From NCBI GenBank assembly GCA_964485515.1, contig CAZALT010000189.1, forward strand, positions 1 to 6,501: a DNA stretch of 6,501 nucleotides. The letters are read 5' to 3'. Of the stretch, positions 1-5,016 are shown one piece after another (position 1 is the first letter of the stretch; each line of letters begins with the position of its first letter). The DNA is from CAZALT01 sp964485515 (lineage in GTDB: Bacteria > Actinomycetota > Acidimicrobiia > Acidimicrobiales > Acidimicrobilacustridaceae). The position numbers and the translations under genes were made by a program. Below the pieces are notes generated by a model, which had not been told where the DNA came from, searched no databases, and was given only the letters and a program-made list of their open reading frames with translations.

Positions 1-7
1 GCGACCA

Positions 8-117
8 ATGGCAACCAGCGAACCCGTCCAGGACCTGCTCGACATCGCCGGCGTGGCCGTGCATCTGAAGGTCCGGAGAGAGAGACACGTCGAACGCCTC
101 GTGGACGAGCGCCGGAT
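8..117 (+). repeat. direct repeat, copy 1 (matches 305-411)
   Basis: This stretch aligns at DNA level with 305-411. Long runs are shared, such as CTGCTCGACATCGC and GACGAGCGC, with one 3-base insertion in this copy and scattered substitutions. The divergence shows the duplication is not recent. Confidence 0.7.
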
Positions 118-223
118 CTGGAAGCGAACACCCCGCGAAGAACAGGGGTGCTCAGGGGCCTACGGAGGGGAAAGACAGATTTCTACGCGAGATCTGGGGG
201 TCCAAGTGGGCTTAGTGCAGTGA
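8..223 (+). pseudogene. truncated duplicate of the excisionase-like HTH gene
   Basis: The first ~36 codons encode a near copy of the intact excisionase-like protein at 305-523: both start MAT-(S/T)-EPV, share LLDIA-(G/A)-VA, and share LVDERRI at the end of the helix-turn-helix. This copy has one extra residue before that segment (VRRERHV against VRERYV). Similarity stops near position 117. The wing that follows in the intact gene (PYIKLGHFIRF) is replaced by unrelated sequence that runs to a stop at 221-223. A 6-bp inverted repeat CACCCC/GGGGTG (129-134/145-150) lies just past the breakpoint. Without the wing and recognition region this is unlikely to be a working excisionase, though the N-terminal fragment could still be translated. 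It is best read as a broken tandem duplicate; the start sits 7 bases from the window edge, so its ribosome binding site is not visible. Confidence 0.7.
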
Positions 224-236
224 CAGAGAGCGACGC

Positions 237-288
237 GCGGCCATGAGGGCGTGCGTTGGGAGGTAGCGGCTCATGGTGGCCGCCCTCA
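237..288 (+). promoter_or_regulatory. possible leader hairpins before the excisionase-like gene
   Basis: GCGGCC-ATGAG (237-247) can pair with CTCAT-GGT-GGCCGC (270-283), giving 11 base pairs with a 3-base bulge (275-277). A second inverted repeat, TGAGGGCG (244-251) with CGCCCTCA (281-288), uses overlapping bases, so the two pairings exclude each other. The right arms end 6-11 bases before the ribosome binding site (294-297) of the gene at 305. This suggests, but does not show, RNA-level control of that gene. A protein-binding palindrome is the alternative. Confidence 0.35.
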
Positions 289-304
289 GACAAGGAGAAG
301 AACC

Positions 305-523
305 ATGGCAACAACCGAACCCGTCCGGGTCCTGCTCGACATCGCAGCCGTCGCAGAACGGCTCCAGGTGCGCGAGCGGTACGTCCGACGTCTTGTCGAC
401 GAGCGCAGGATTCCCTACATCAAGCTCGGCCACTTCATCCGCTTCGACTCCGACGAGGTCGACCTGTGGATCGCGGACGCCAAGGTGCCGGTAAGCGAGG
501 TCCGCCGTCCCGATGCCCGTTGA
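305..523 (+). CDS. excisionase-like helix-turn-helix DNA-binding protein
   Basis: A 72-residue basic protein of the MerR-like/HTH_17 excisionase type. Such proteins bind the arms of an integrated element and steer the tyrosine integrase toward excision; some act instead as transcription regulators. Residues 10-35 (LLDIAAVAERLQV...LVDERRI) form the helix-turn-helix, and 36-48 (PYIKLGHFIRFD) is the typical wing with conserved I-P-Y-x-K-L-G-x-x-x-R-F. Residues 49-60 (DEVDLWIADAK) are the closing helix. Length is normal for the family. ATG 305 is chosen because GGAG (294-297) lies 7 bases upstream and the degenerate copy at position 8 starts at the same residue. A perfect 11-bp hairpin overlaps its stop codon. 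The integrase it would serve is some 4.5 kb away on the other strand, with cargo genes between; in many actinobacterial elements xis and int are adjacent. Confidence 0.8.
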   Translation: MATTEPVRVLLDIAAVAERLQVRERYVRRLVDERRIPYIKLGHFIRFDSDEVDLWIADAKVPVSEVRRPDAR

Positions 524-547
524 CCAAACACCTGAGTTGGTCAACGG
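517..547 (+). terminator. 11-bp perfect stem-loop over the excisionase stop codon
   Basis: CCGTTGACCAA (517-527) and TTGGTCAACGG (537-547) are perfect reverse complements separated by a 9-base loop. The TGA stop of the excisionase-like gene (521-523) lies in the left arm. There is no T-run afterwards, so it is not a classical intrinsic terminator, but high-GC actinobacteria often use hairpins without a U-tract. It would separate the xis transcript from the AbiE unit. A protein-binding operator is the alternative. Confidence 0.45.
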
Positions 548-594
548 TCGGGCTTCGACCCGCAACTTCCAGCAACAGTCGATGTTCGAGAAAT

Positions 595-647
595 CCTCAG
601 TCTCTCGTAAACCTCACTCTCACAGTGAGGATTCTGTACTGATGAGG
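595..647 (+). promoter_or_regulatory. candidate AbiEi operator: four symmetric half-sites
   Basis: CCTCACT (612-618) and AGTGAGG (624-630) form a perfect 7-bp inverted repeat with a 5-base spacer. CCTCA recurs at 595-599 and TGAGG at 643-647. Inner and outer pairs share exactly the same centre (621) and each outer half-site is 17 bases from its inner partner. The right outer half-site overlaps the ATG at 642. AbiEi antitoxins are known to repress their own operon by binding inverted repeats at the promoter, so this is a good candidate autoregulatory site. GAGG at 627-630, 11 bases before the ATG, may also serve as ribosome binding site. Confidence 0.5.
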
Positions 648-1673
648 TATCCTGATCCTGTGGCCGTCATCGACCGGGACAACACCAACGTCCGACTGGA
701 GGCAGCCATCCGCGCCATCGTCCCTCCGGCGACATCGGTCGAGCTGGCTGGATCAACCGATCGAGTCGCGGTGGTCCAGGTCGGGCGGTCTCGAGTTCGA
801 GCGGCTTGGGCAGGCGAAGGCTGGCTCGGCGACGTCCGCGAAGTGATCAGCCTTCCGAAGCCCAAGGTCGATGTTGTGGTCGCTCGCCGGATGTCGCCCG
901 GCGCCCGTGCCGCCATCACAGACGCCGGCCTCGGCTGGGTGGACGAGGCCGGCGGTGCGGAGATCTCCTTGCCGGGGCTCGTCGTATCCAGGTCCCCCCG
1001 ACCCGACATGAAGCACGAGGCAGCGCCGCGTTGGACGCCGTCGGTCGTCGGAACAGCCGAGGCCCTGCTGCTCGGCACTCGCCCGACCGTGTCCGCAGTC
1101 GAGGAGGCGACCGGGCTGTCTGCCGGGTCGGCAACGAAGGCCCTCGCGACATTGACCACGCTCGGGCTCCTCACCGCCGACGCTGCGCGCGGGCGCGGTT
1201 CGGCCCGTCAGATCGCAGATCGGCGAGCGATGCTGACCGCCTACGCCGATGCCGCTGAAGCAGCGACCAAGCCGCTACTGCTGCGCGCCGGGATCCTCGG
1301 CGACCTCGCATCCGAGCTCGTGAAGCTGGGCCGGCGCTGGGACACCGACGGCGTGGCCTGGGCGGCCACGGGCGTCGCAGCGGCGAACGTCGTGGCGCCC
1401 TATCTCACCGAGGTAACCGGCGTGGAGGTCTTCGTCGACGCACCCACGCCGGCGATGCTCGATGCCCTGGCTGATCGGTCGGGGCTCAAGCCCATCGACG
1501 GAGGCCGCCTCGTACTGCGACCGTTCCCCACGTCGGTCACCAAGCGCCTCTCGTCCCTCGCTGGCGATGTGCGCGTCGCGCCATGGCCCCGTGTCTACGC
1601 CGACCTGCGCGCCTCGGGCGTCCGCGGCGAGGAGGCTGCTGAGCACCTCTGGGAGGTGATCGGTGATGCCTGA
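642..1673 (+). CDS. type IV toxin-antitoxin system, AbiEi-family antitoxin/regulator
   Basis: A 343-residue protein with the layout of long actinobacterial AbiEi-like antitoxins. Residues 1-120 form an N-terminal alpha/beta domain including VVVARRMSPGAR and GLGWVDEAGGAEI, which resembles restriction-endonuclease-like folds. Residues ~131-195 are a winged helix (helices around VSAVEEATGLSAGSATKALATL, then a basic GRGSARQ wing). Residues 200-343 are a C-terminal domain ending with the characteristic APWPRVYADLRASGVRGEEAAEHL. Family knowledge: AbiEi represses its own operon and counteracts the AbiEii nucleotidyltransferase toxin. The open frame extends upstream to 513, but the extra 43 residues cross the xis stop hairpin and operator-like repeats and look non-coding, so ATG 642 is preferred. 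It overlaps the next gene by 8 bases, implying translational coupling. Confident on family; activity as antitoxin is inferred. Confidence 0.8.
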   Translation: MRYPDPVAVIDRDNTNVRLEAAIRAIVPPATSVELAGSTDRVAVVQVGRSRVRAAWAGEGWLGDVREVISLPKPKVDVVVARRMSPGARAAITDAGLGWVDEAGGAEISLPGLVVSRSPRPDMKHEAAPRWTPSVVGTAEALLLGTRPTVSAVEEATGLSAGSATKALATLTTLGLLTADAARGRGSARQIADRRAMLTAYADAAEAATKPLLLRAGILGDLASELVKLGRRWDTDGVAWAATGVAAANVVAPYLTEVTGVEVFVDAPTPAMLDALADRSGLKPIDGGRLVLRPFPTSVTKRLSSLAGDVRVAPWPRVYADLRASGVRGEEAAEHLWEVIGDA

Positions 1674-2277
1674 TCCCGACCGGTCCCGCGCCGCGCGTGC
1701 CGCATCGGAAGCGGCGCTCGTCCGCGTCGTGCACCACTACGGCAGCCGACCGGAGTTCGTGGTGCTCGGCGGGCTCGTACCCGAGCTCCTGTGTGCGGGG
1801 AGCGCGTGGCGCCACGCGGGCACGACCGATGTCGACGTGCAGGTCGACCTTGAGGTCGCCTGCGGAGCCACCAACACGGCTCGCCTCGAGAACGCCCTCA
1901 AGAATGCCGAGTTCGAACCCGACTCCGAACGCGTCTGGCGGTGGGTCGCCGAAGGCGCACCGACGAAGACGGTGGTGAAGTTCGAGCTGCTCGCCGACCT
2001 CGACGACCAACCGAACGAGGCGACGGTGCAATTCGACGCGTGCGAGAACCTCGGAGCGGTCAACCTCAGAGGGACGGGCTTCGCCGCTCGCGACATCGAG
2101 GTGCGAACGCTCACGTCGAGGGTCGGTGGCGTCGACCTTGCCGCAGAGGTGAACGTGACCGGCCTCGCCGGCTTCCTTCTGGCCAAGGCGGCAGCCGCGG
2201 CAAGCCGCAACCAGTCGGTCGTCCCCCTGCGACTGGGCCCAGATGGCGAACTGCACGTGTCCGCAACTGAAGACTGA
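1666..2277 (+). CDS. AbiEii-like nucleotidyltransferase toxin, apparently C-terminally truncated
   Basis: A 203-residue protein with a nucleotidyltransferase fold: GG at 35-36 (VVLGGLVPELL), then the metal-binding D-x-D in TTDVDV (D55, D57), then KFELLADLD (105-113). Residues ~120-175 match the body of the DNA-linked AbiEii-like family (FDACENLGAVNLRGTGFAARDIEVR; EVNVTGLAGFLLAK). AbiEii toxins are thought to modify RNA or nucleotides to stop growth in phage infection. As I recall it, family members continue past the FLLAK helix with a R/K-D-x-Y-D segment and further helices. Here the similarity ends near residue 182 and the protein stops 21 residues later, so the toxin is probably inactive or altered. 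ATG 1666 has GGGAGG (1651-1656) 9 bases before it; GTG 1663 is an in-frame alternative. It overlaps the antitoxin stop, and the sequence shortly after it is a repeat tied to the neighbouring PH genes. Confidence 0.7.
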   Translation: MPDPDRSRAARAASEAALVRVVHHYGSRPEFVVLGGLVPELLCAGSAWRHAGTTDVDVQVDLEVACGATNTARLENALKNAEFEPDSERVWRWVAEGAPTKTVVKFELLADLDDQPNEATVQFDACENLGAVNLRGTGFAARDIEVRTLTSRVGGVDLAAEVNVTGLAGFLLAKAAAAASRNQSVVPLRLGPDGELHVSATED

Positions 2278-2283
2278 GCGAGC

Positions 2284-2327
2284 GGAACTACGAGTCACTC
2301 ACGGGCCGTCGTCGCTTTCGTTGCATC
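2284..2327. repeat. imperfect direct repeat, copy A
   Basis: Matches 2937-2979: 17 identical bases (GGAACTACGAGTCACTC), a 2-base indel, GGGCC, a short divergent patch, then 14 identical bases (GTCGCTTTCGTTGC). Read on the minus strand in the frame of the gene at 2948, it encodes NESDDGP-stop, close to that gene's ending NESDSRPE-stop. It therefore looks like the tail of a lost paralogue rather than a random repeat. It begins 7 bases after the stop of the nucleotidyltransferase gene. Confidence 0.75.
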
Positions 2328-2364
2328 AGACCGAATCAGGGTTAGATGATCCAAGCCCTCGGAG

Positions 2365-2802
2365 TCATAAGAAGGTGGGGCCGTCATCGTGGAGATCCAG
2401 AAACACCCACCCTCGATTCTCCAGTCCCGTGACTGTCGCAGCCCAAAGCACCGGAGCAAACGCGATCTCCTCACCGTCGGGCGTCGGAAAGATCATGCTC
2501 CTCCCCAGTCGATCGCCGCGGATCCCGATGTACTCGAGTTCGTCTCGATCGTACGAGATCTCGTCGTACGAGAAGCCGGGCACAACCAGGGTCAGCGAAT
2601 CGGGAGCAGCCTCCAACCGGACTCCCGGAAACGACGATGCACCCTCACTTCCGACGCGAACCATGCCCTGCGCTCGAAAGGTCGAGGATCCGCTCCGAGC
2701 TGCGGCTGAAATCTGCGCCATCCCGAACAACCGATAGAAGACGAACGCGAATCCACCCAGAATCATCGCCAGGACAAATGCGGAGAAGGGATCGAAACTC
2801 AC
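2365..2802 (-). CDS. small membrane protein with PH-like domain (hypothetical, unit 1)
   Basis: A 145-residue protein with one transmembrane segment near the N-terminus (residues 5-25, FSAFVLAMILGGFAFVFYRLF), a short linker and a beta-rich soluble domain (48-135: VRLEAAPDSLTLVVPG, EISYDRDELEYIGIRG, GEEIAFAPVLW). The alternation of strands and an acidic/aromatic hinge resembles bacterial PH-like domains, but this is a fold impression only. Start GTG 2802 is chosen because GGAGGG (2814-2819 on this strand) lies 11 bases upstream; the frame stays open to 2910 but that extension is Arg/Trp-rich and not convincing. The GTG overlaps the stop of a 50-aa Gly-rich frame (GTGA), so it is either translationally coupled or the two were once a single reading frame. 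It is convergent with the nucleotidyltransferase gene. No function can be assigned; a role in membrane stress, defence or immunity is speculation. Confidence 0.6.
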   Translation of the reverse strand: MSFDPFSAFVLAMILGGFAFVFYRLFGMAQISAAARSGSSTFRAQGMVRVGSEGASSFPGVRLEAAPDSLTLVVPGFSYDEISYDRDELEYIGIRGDRLGRSMIFPTPDGEEIAFAPVLWAATVTGLENRGWVFLDLHDDGPTFL

Positions 2803-2951
2803 GGCGAAGGATACCCTCCACCTGGCCCATAGAACCCGCCCGAAGCAGACCCTCCCGACCCGGAGTAGCCCCCCGTACCCGGCGGGCCACCCGACGGATT
2901 GGAGGAGCAACCTGGCGGGTCGTCCAGATGCACCTTGGAACTACGAGTCAC
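2799..2951 (-). CDS. 50-aa Gly/Ser/Pro-rich small protein linking two PH-like genes
   Basis: The frame runs from GTG 2951 to TGA 2799-2801, 50 codons plus stop. About two thirds of the residues are Gly, Ser or Pro, with spaced Tyr (GGPPGTGGYSGSGGS, GGFYGPGGGYPSP). It contains D-D-P-P-G-C, similar to the DPPG-W motif at the cytoplasmic N-termini of many actinobacterial small membrane proteins. Its GTG overlaps the TGA of the gene at 2948 as GTGA, and its own TGA overlaps the GTG of the gene at 2365-2802 as GTGA. Such double coupling is unlikely by chance and supports translation. Alternatively, it is the original disordered N-terminal tail of the downstream membrane protein, separated by a single-base deletion at the CCGTGA junction (an intact version would read PSP-VSFDPF). 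There is no strong separate ribosome binding site, as expected for coupled translation. Confidence 0.45.
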   Translation of the reverse strand: MTRSSKVHLDDPPGCSSNPSGGPPGTGGYSGSGGSASGGFYGPGGGYPSP

Positions 2952-2979
2952 TCGGGCCTGCTGTCGCTTTCGTTGCGTC
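2937..2979. repeat. imperfect direct repeat, copy B
   Basis: Partner of 2284-2327. This copy spans the last nine codons and stop of the gene at 2948 and the first codons of the 50-aa frame. Copies A and B lie in the same orientation and bracket a ~650-bp segment holding the 50-aa frame and the unit 1 membrane gene. Confidence 0.75.
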
Positions 2980-3508
2980 GCGCAATCTGGCTGCTGGCTT
3001 CAGCCACGACATCATCAACTATTGAGGCTCCACGACGCAGTGACCGGATTTCCTGGGCATCTACGAAGGTGCCGTCCGTGAGCTCGAAACGGGGCACTTT
3101 CGCCGACCAGCCCACACCGGATCCGCGGATGGTCTTGACCTTCGACACATCTGAGTACGAAACCCGATAGGTCCTAAACATTCCCCTGTAAACAAACCCG
3201 TGATCGCCGAACTCGATCGATGCCATTCGGGAGCACCGGTAAACCAGGGCGATGAAGAGGACTGTCCAGAAGCCGAGAAACGCTCGTTCGACCCAAGAGC
3301 CCGATACCGGGAGGGCGACTGAAAGAAGAAGAAGGAACTGACCGGAGAACACCCCAACACATACGAATCGACCCCACCAAACGACGAACCGTCTTTCCTC
3401 GTCTTTTAGCAACCTGGCGGCGCCCCTCGCCGCTTCGCCAGGCCACCGCCCAGTGCCCCTGCGAGATCCGGTATGGCTGCGCTTGTTCGAGTTACAACTT
3501 GGTGCCAC
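2948..3508 (-). CDS. membrane protein with PH-like domain (hypothetical, unit 2)
   Basis: Up to 186 residues. Two transmembrane segments (about 47-67, CVGVFSGQFLLLLSVALPV, and 74-91, ERAFLGFWTVLFIALVYR) are followed by a soluble beta-rich domain (96-165: IEFGDHGFVYRGMFRTYRVSYSDVSKV, VPRFELTDGTFVDAQEI) and a charged tail. The D-x-G-hydrophobic strand followed by a Y-x-D-V helix entry is typical of bacterial PH-like domains of small membrane proteins. The start is uncertain. GTG 3508 has no clear ribosome binding site; TTG 3412, which gives 154 residues, has GAGG about 12 bases upstream and overlaps the stop of a 39-codon frame. Base composition is more A/T-rich than in the flanking genes, consistent with separate acquisition. 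The stop overlaps the GTG of the next small frame. No catalytic residues or known function are visible. Confidence 0.6.
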   Translation of the reverse strand: MAPSCNSNKRSHTGSRRGTGRWPGEAARGAARLLKDEERRFVVWWGRFVCVGVFSGQFLLLLSVALPVSGSWVERAFLGFWTVLFIALVYRCSRMASIEFGDHGFVYRGMFRTYRVSYSDVSKVKTIRGSGVGWSAKVPRFELTDGTFVDAQEIRSLRRGASIVDDVVAEASSQIARRNESDSRPE

Positions 3509-3525
3509 GCAGGTGCACCAGCCAT
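3406..3525 (-). CDS. possible 39-aa small ORF before unit 2
   Basis: ATG 3525 is preceded closely by AGGAAGG (3531-3537 on this strand), the best ribosome binding site in this block, and the frame ends with P-P-G-C-stop at 3406-3408. That ending comes from a 13-base repeat (3408-3420) also found in the Gly-rich frame of unit 1 (2906-2918), where it encodes the same PPGC. It overlaps the TTG 3412 start of unit 2. Either a coupled small protein or the displaced N-terminus of unit 2 after a frameshift; it may also be chance. Nothing about function can be seen. Confidence 0.25.
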   Translation of the reverse strand: MAGAPAWHQVVTRTSAAIPDLAGALGGGLAKRRGAPPGC

Positions 3526-3640
3526 CACACCTTCCTCGCCCTTTTTCATCACCGCCGATGCCCCCTTCGAAGTTGCTAGTCAGACCATAGCTCCCCGGAA
3601 CAGCGACAAGCCCGAAGGATAAATAGGTCTCAGCGGGCTC

Positions 3641-4120
3641 CTAGCCTGCAGGTGCTGCCGCCCTAATCGATACAACCGCCCTGTCCAATTCGTTGCTTTT
3701 TGCCTGCGAGACCGAAACGTTCAGTTCTTTGAAGAGAACCTGTTCTCCGCTACGCAACTCGATTACTAGATGGCGACGTGAAGCACCAAAGCCTGTGCGT
3801 CCCACCGCTGTCGATACGGCTCCTATCGATTTGAGGTCAATCGATCTAGTCTGCAGGAAGGATCGCAACACAACGTGCCCCTTGCCGACTGTAACTGTCG
3901 ACGCCACATTTCCACGCAACGCGAATGCTGCACCTCCGAACACGAGGACCGACACCGAGGCCACCCCCGACTCACCGCGCGTCGCTACCGCCCACATACC
4001 AACTATCCCCAACACAACGAGGAAGAGCCCGAACGACATCGACGCTATTCGTGCAGGCACATTGGAGAACCGTTCTTGTGCCTCATCCACTCCTTGCGGC
4101 ACGCTCAACACCGATCCCAT
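3641..4120 (-). CDS. membrane protein with PH-like domain (hypothetical, unit 3)
   Basis: A 159-residue protein. A 27-residue hydrophilic N-terminus is followed by two transmembrane segments (28-47, MSFGLFLVVLGIVGMWAVAT; 52-69, around ASVSVLVFGGAAFALRG) and a beta-rich domain (72-150: TVTVGKGHVVLRSFLQTRSIDLKSI, RRHLVIELRSGEQVLFKELNVS). The layout and strand pattern match the other two units, giving three PH-like membrane genes in tandem on the minus strand. ATG 4120 has no strong ribosome binding site. A 27-codon frame (4105-4188) overlaps its first codons, echoing the small overlapping frames before units 1 and 2. Codon third positions are less G/C-biased than in the integrase or AbiEi genes. 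Function unknown; the family impression is by pattern only. Confidence 0.6.
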   Translation of the reverse strand: MGSVLSVPQGVDEAQERFSNVPARIASMSFGLFLVVLGIVGMWAVATRGESGVASVSVLVFGGAAFALRGNVASTVTVGKGHVVLRSFLQTRSIDLKSIGAVSTAVGRTGFGASRRHLVIELRSGEQVLFKELNVSVSQAKSNELDRAVVSIRAAAPAG

Positions 4121-4188
4121 TTGGCCAACTCGTCCGCCGCCCCTGCCGCTGCATCATCCGGCAGGGATGACGCGCCGATGCCAAGCAT

Positions 4189-4205
4189 GATCGGCTGGAC
4201 CGATC
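4189..4205. promoter_or_regulatory. 6-bp palindrome upstream of unit 3
   Basis: GATCGG (4189-4194) and CCGATC (4200-4205) are perfect reverse complements around a 5-base spacer, about 70 bases before the unit 3 start. It could be an operator for the minus-strand block. The arms are short, so chance is possible. Confidence 0.2.
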
Positions 4206-4266
4206 GTCACCTTGAGGAAGATTGGAAGTTCCCCCACCTCTTGAACATCGCACTAATTGATCGTTC

Positions 4267-4925
4267 TGGAAGGGTCCCGATGAGTGGTCCAGCGGCTATG
4301 CGGCTTGAAGTTGGTTGGTCTGCTCGGTGATCCAGGCCTGGGCGGGCTCGTTCGGGGTGAGGTCGCCGCGGGCCGAGAGGGGTCGGCTTTCGTTGTAGTC
4401 GACGCGCCAGTCGCCGATGAGCACTTGGGCTTCGAAGAGGCTGTCGAACTCCACAGGTTGAGGAGCTCGTCGCGTAGCCGGCTGTTGATCGACTCGATCC
4501 AGCCGTTCTGCCAAGGTAAGCCGGGGTCGATGAGCAGCGCTCGGTGTCGTTGGAGGCGCACCACTCGGCGACGACGATCGAGACGAACTCAGGGCCGCTG
4601 TCGAAGCGCACGAATGCCGGTGCTCGGCCCCGTTCGATGACGAGACGGTCGAGCACGGCGACGACGTCGGCGACGATGATCGAGTGATCGACACGGATCT
4701 CGAGGTTCTCGCGGGTGAACTCATCGATGATGGTGAGCATCCTCACCTGCCGGTGATCGATGGTGTGGTCGAACTGGAAGTCCATGGCCCACAGAGCGTT
4801 CGGGGCGATCAGCGACATGGCACCGACGTTGGCACCGACACCGGACAGTCGCCTCCTCTGGCAGACCCATGCCCGATGTTGCCGCAGCGACCCGCGGAGG
4901 TGTTGGCCCGCGCCGAGGCTTTGGT
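4267..4925 (-). mobile_element. remnant of an IS3-family insertion sequence
   Basis: The frameshifted transposase at 4296-4905 is followed, about 30 bases after its stop, by TGGAAGGGTCCCGATGAG (reading inward from 4267). This starts with TG and has the GGGxCCC-type outer sequence seen at IS3-family ends. No matching opposite terminus, no orfA and no N-terminal half of orfB are present, so the element is truncated at its 5' side; the far boundary is approximate. It sits between the PH block and the integrase stop. Confidence 0.55.
4296..4905 (-). pseudogene. IS3-family transposase OrfB (DDE integrase core), frameshifted and 5'-truncated
   Basis: Pieces of one DDE transposase lie in three successive reading frames. 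Frame 1 (to about 4545) gives NALWAMDFQFDHT, with the first catalytic Asp, and VRFDSGPEFVS, with the second. Frame 2 (about 4540-4455) gives LIDPGLPWQNGWIESINSRL, with the catalytic Glu in WIES. Frame 3 (about 4455-4296) gives VEFDSLFEAQVLIGDWRVDYNES and the C-terminus LTPNEPAQAWITEQ before a stop. Each frame change fits the loss of one base, near 4540-4545 and 4450-4458. All three catalytic residues are present in the remnant, but orfA, the N-terminal HTH part of OrfB and a continuous frame are missing. Basic residues RRRLSG upstream of the core are the last recognisable 5' trace. It cannot make an active transposase. Confidence 0.8.
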
Positions 4926-5016
4926 CGTCGCTTCTGGGACTTTCGATTCGATGACATGTGTCATCAGTGCGGCCGTAGGGCATGACAGAAAGTCGCCTAA
5001 CGGCTCAGACTGCTCG

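Noticed and set aside
513..641. N-terminal extension of the AbiEi-like protein from position 513
   Set aside because: It overlaps the xis stop, an 11-bp hairpin and the operator-like repeats, has no ribosome binding site and does not look like family sequence.
2243..2737. Plus-strand frame as continuation of the nucleotidyltransferase by frameshift
   Set aside because: The short DWAQM stretch near 2235 vaguely resembles the family K-D-W-Y-D segment, but the rest is low-complexity and antisense to the unit 1 membrane gene.
2284..2979. Integron gene cassette with attC sites
   Set aside because: The repeats lie at gene ends like attC, but they lack RYYYAAC and GTTRRRY core sites and do not fold into an attC-like hairpin, and no integron integrase is present.
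3609..3639. Terminator after unit 3 (AGCCCG/CGGGCT)
   Set aside because: Six-bp arms with a ~19-base loop and no T-run; too weak to call.
4207..4983. A single intact 258-aa transposase
   Set aside because: Only its middle part matches IS3 OrfB; after ~4540 the conserved sequence continues in other frames, so the long open frame is accidental.
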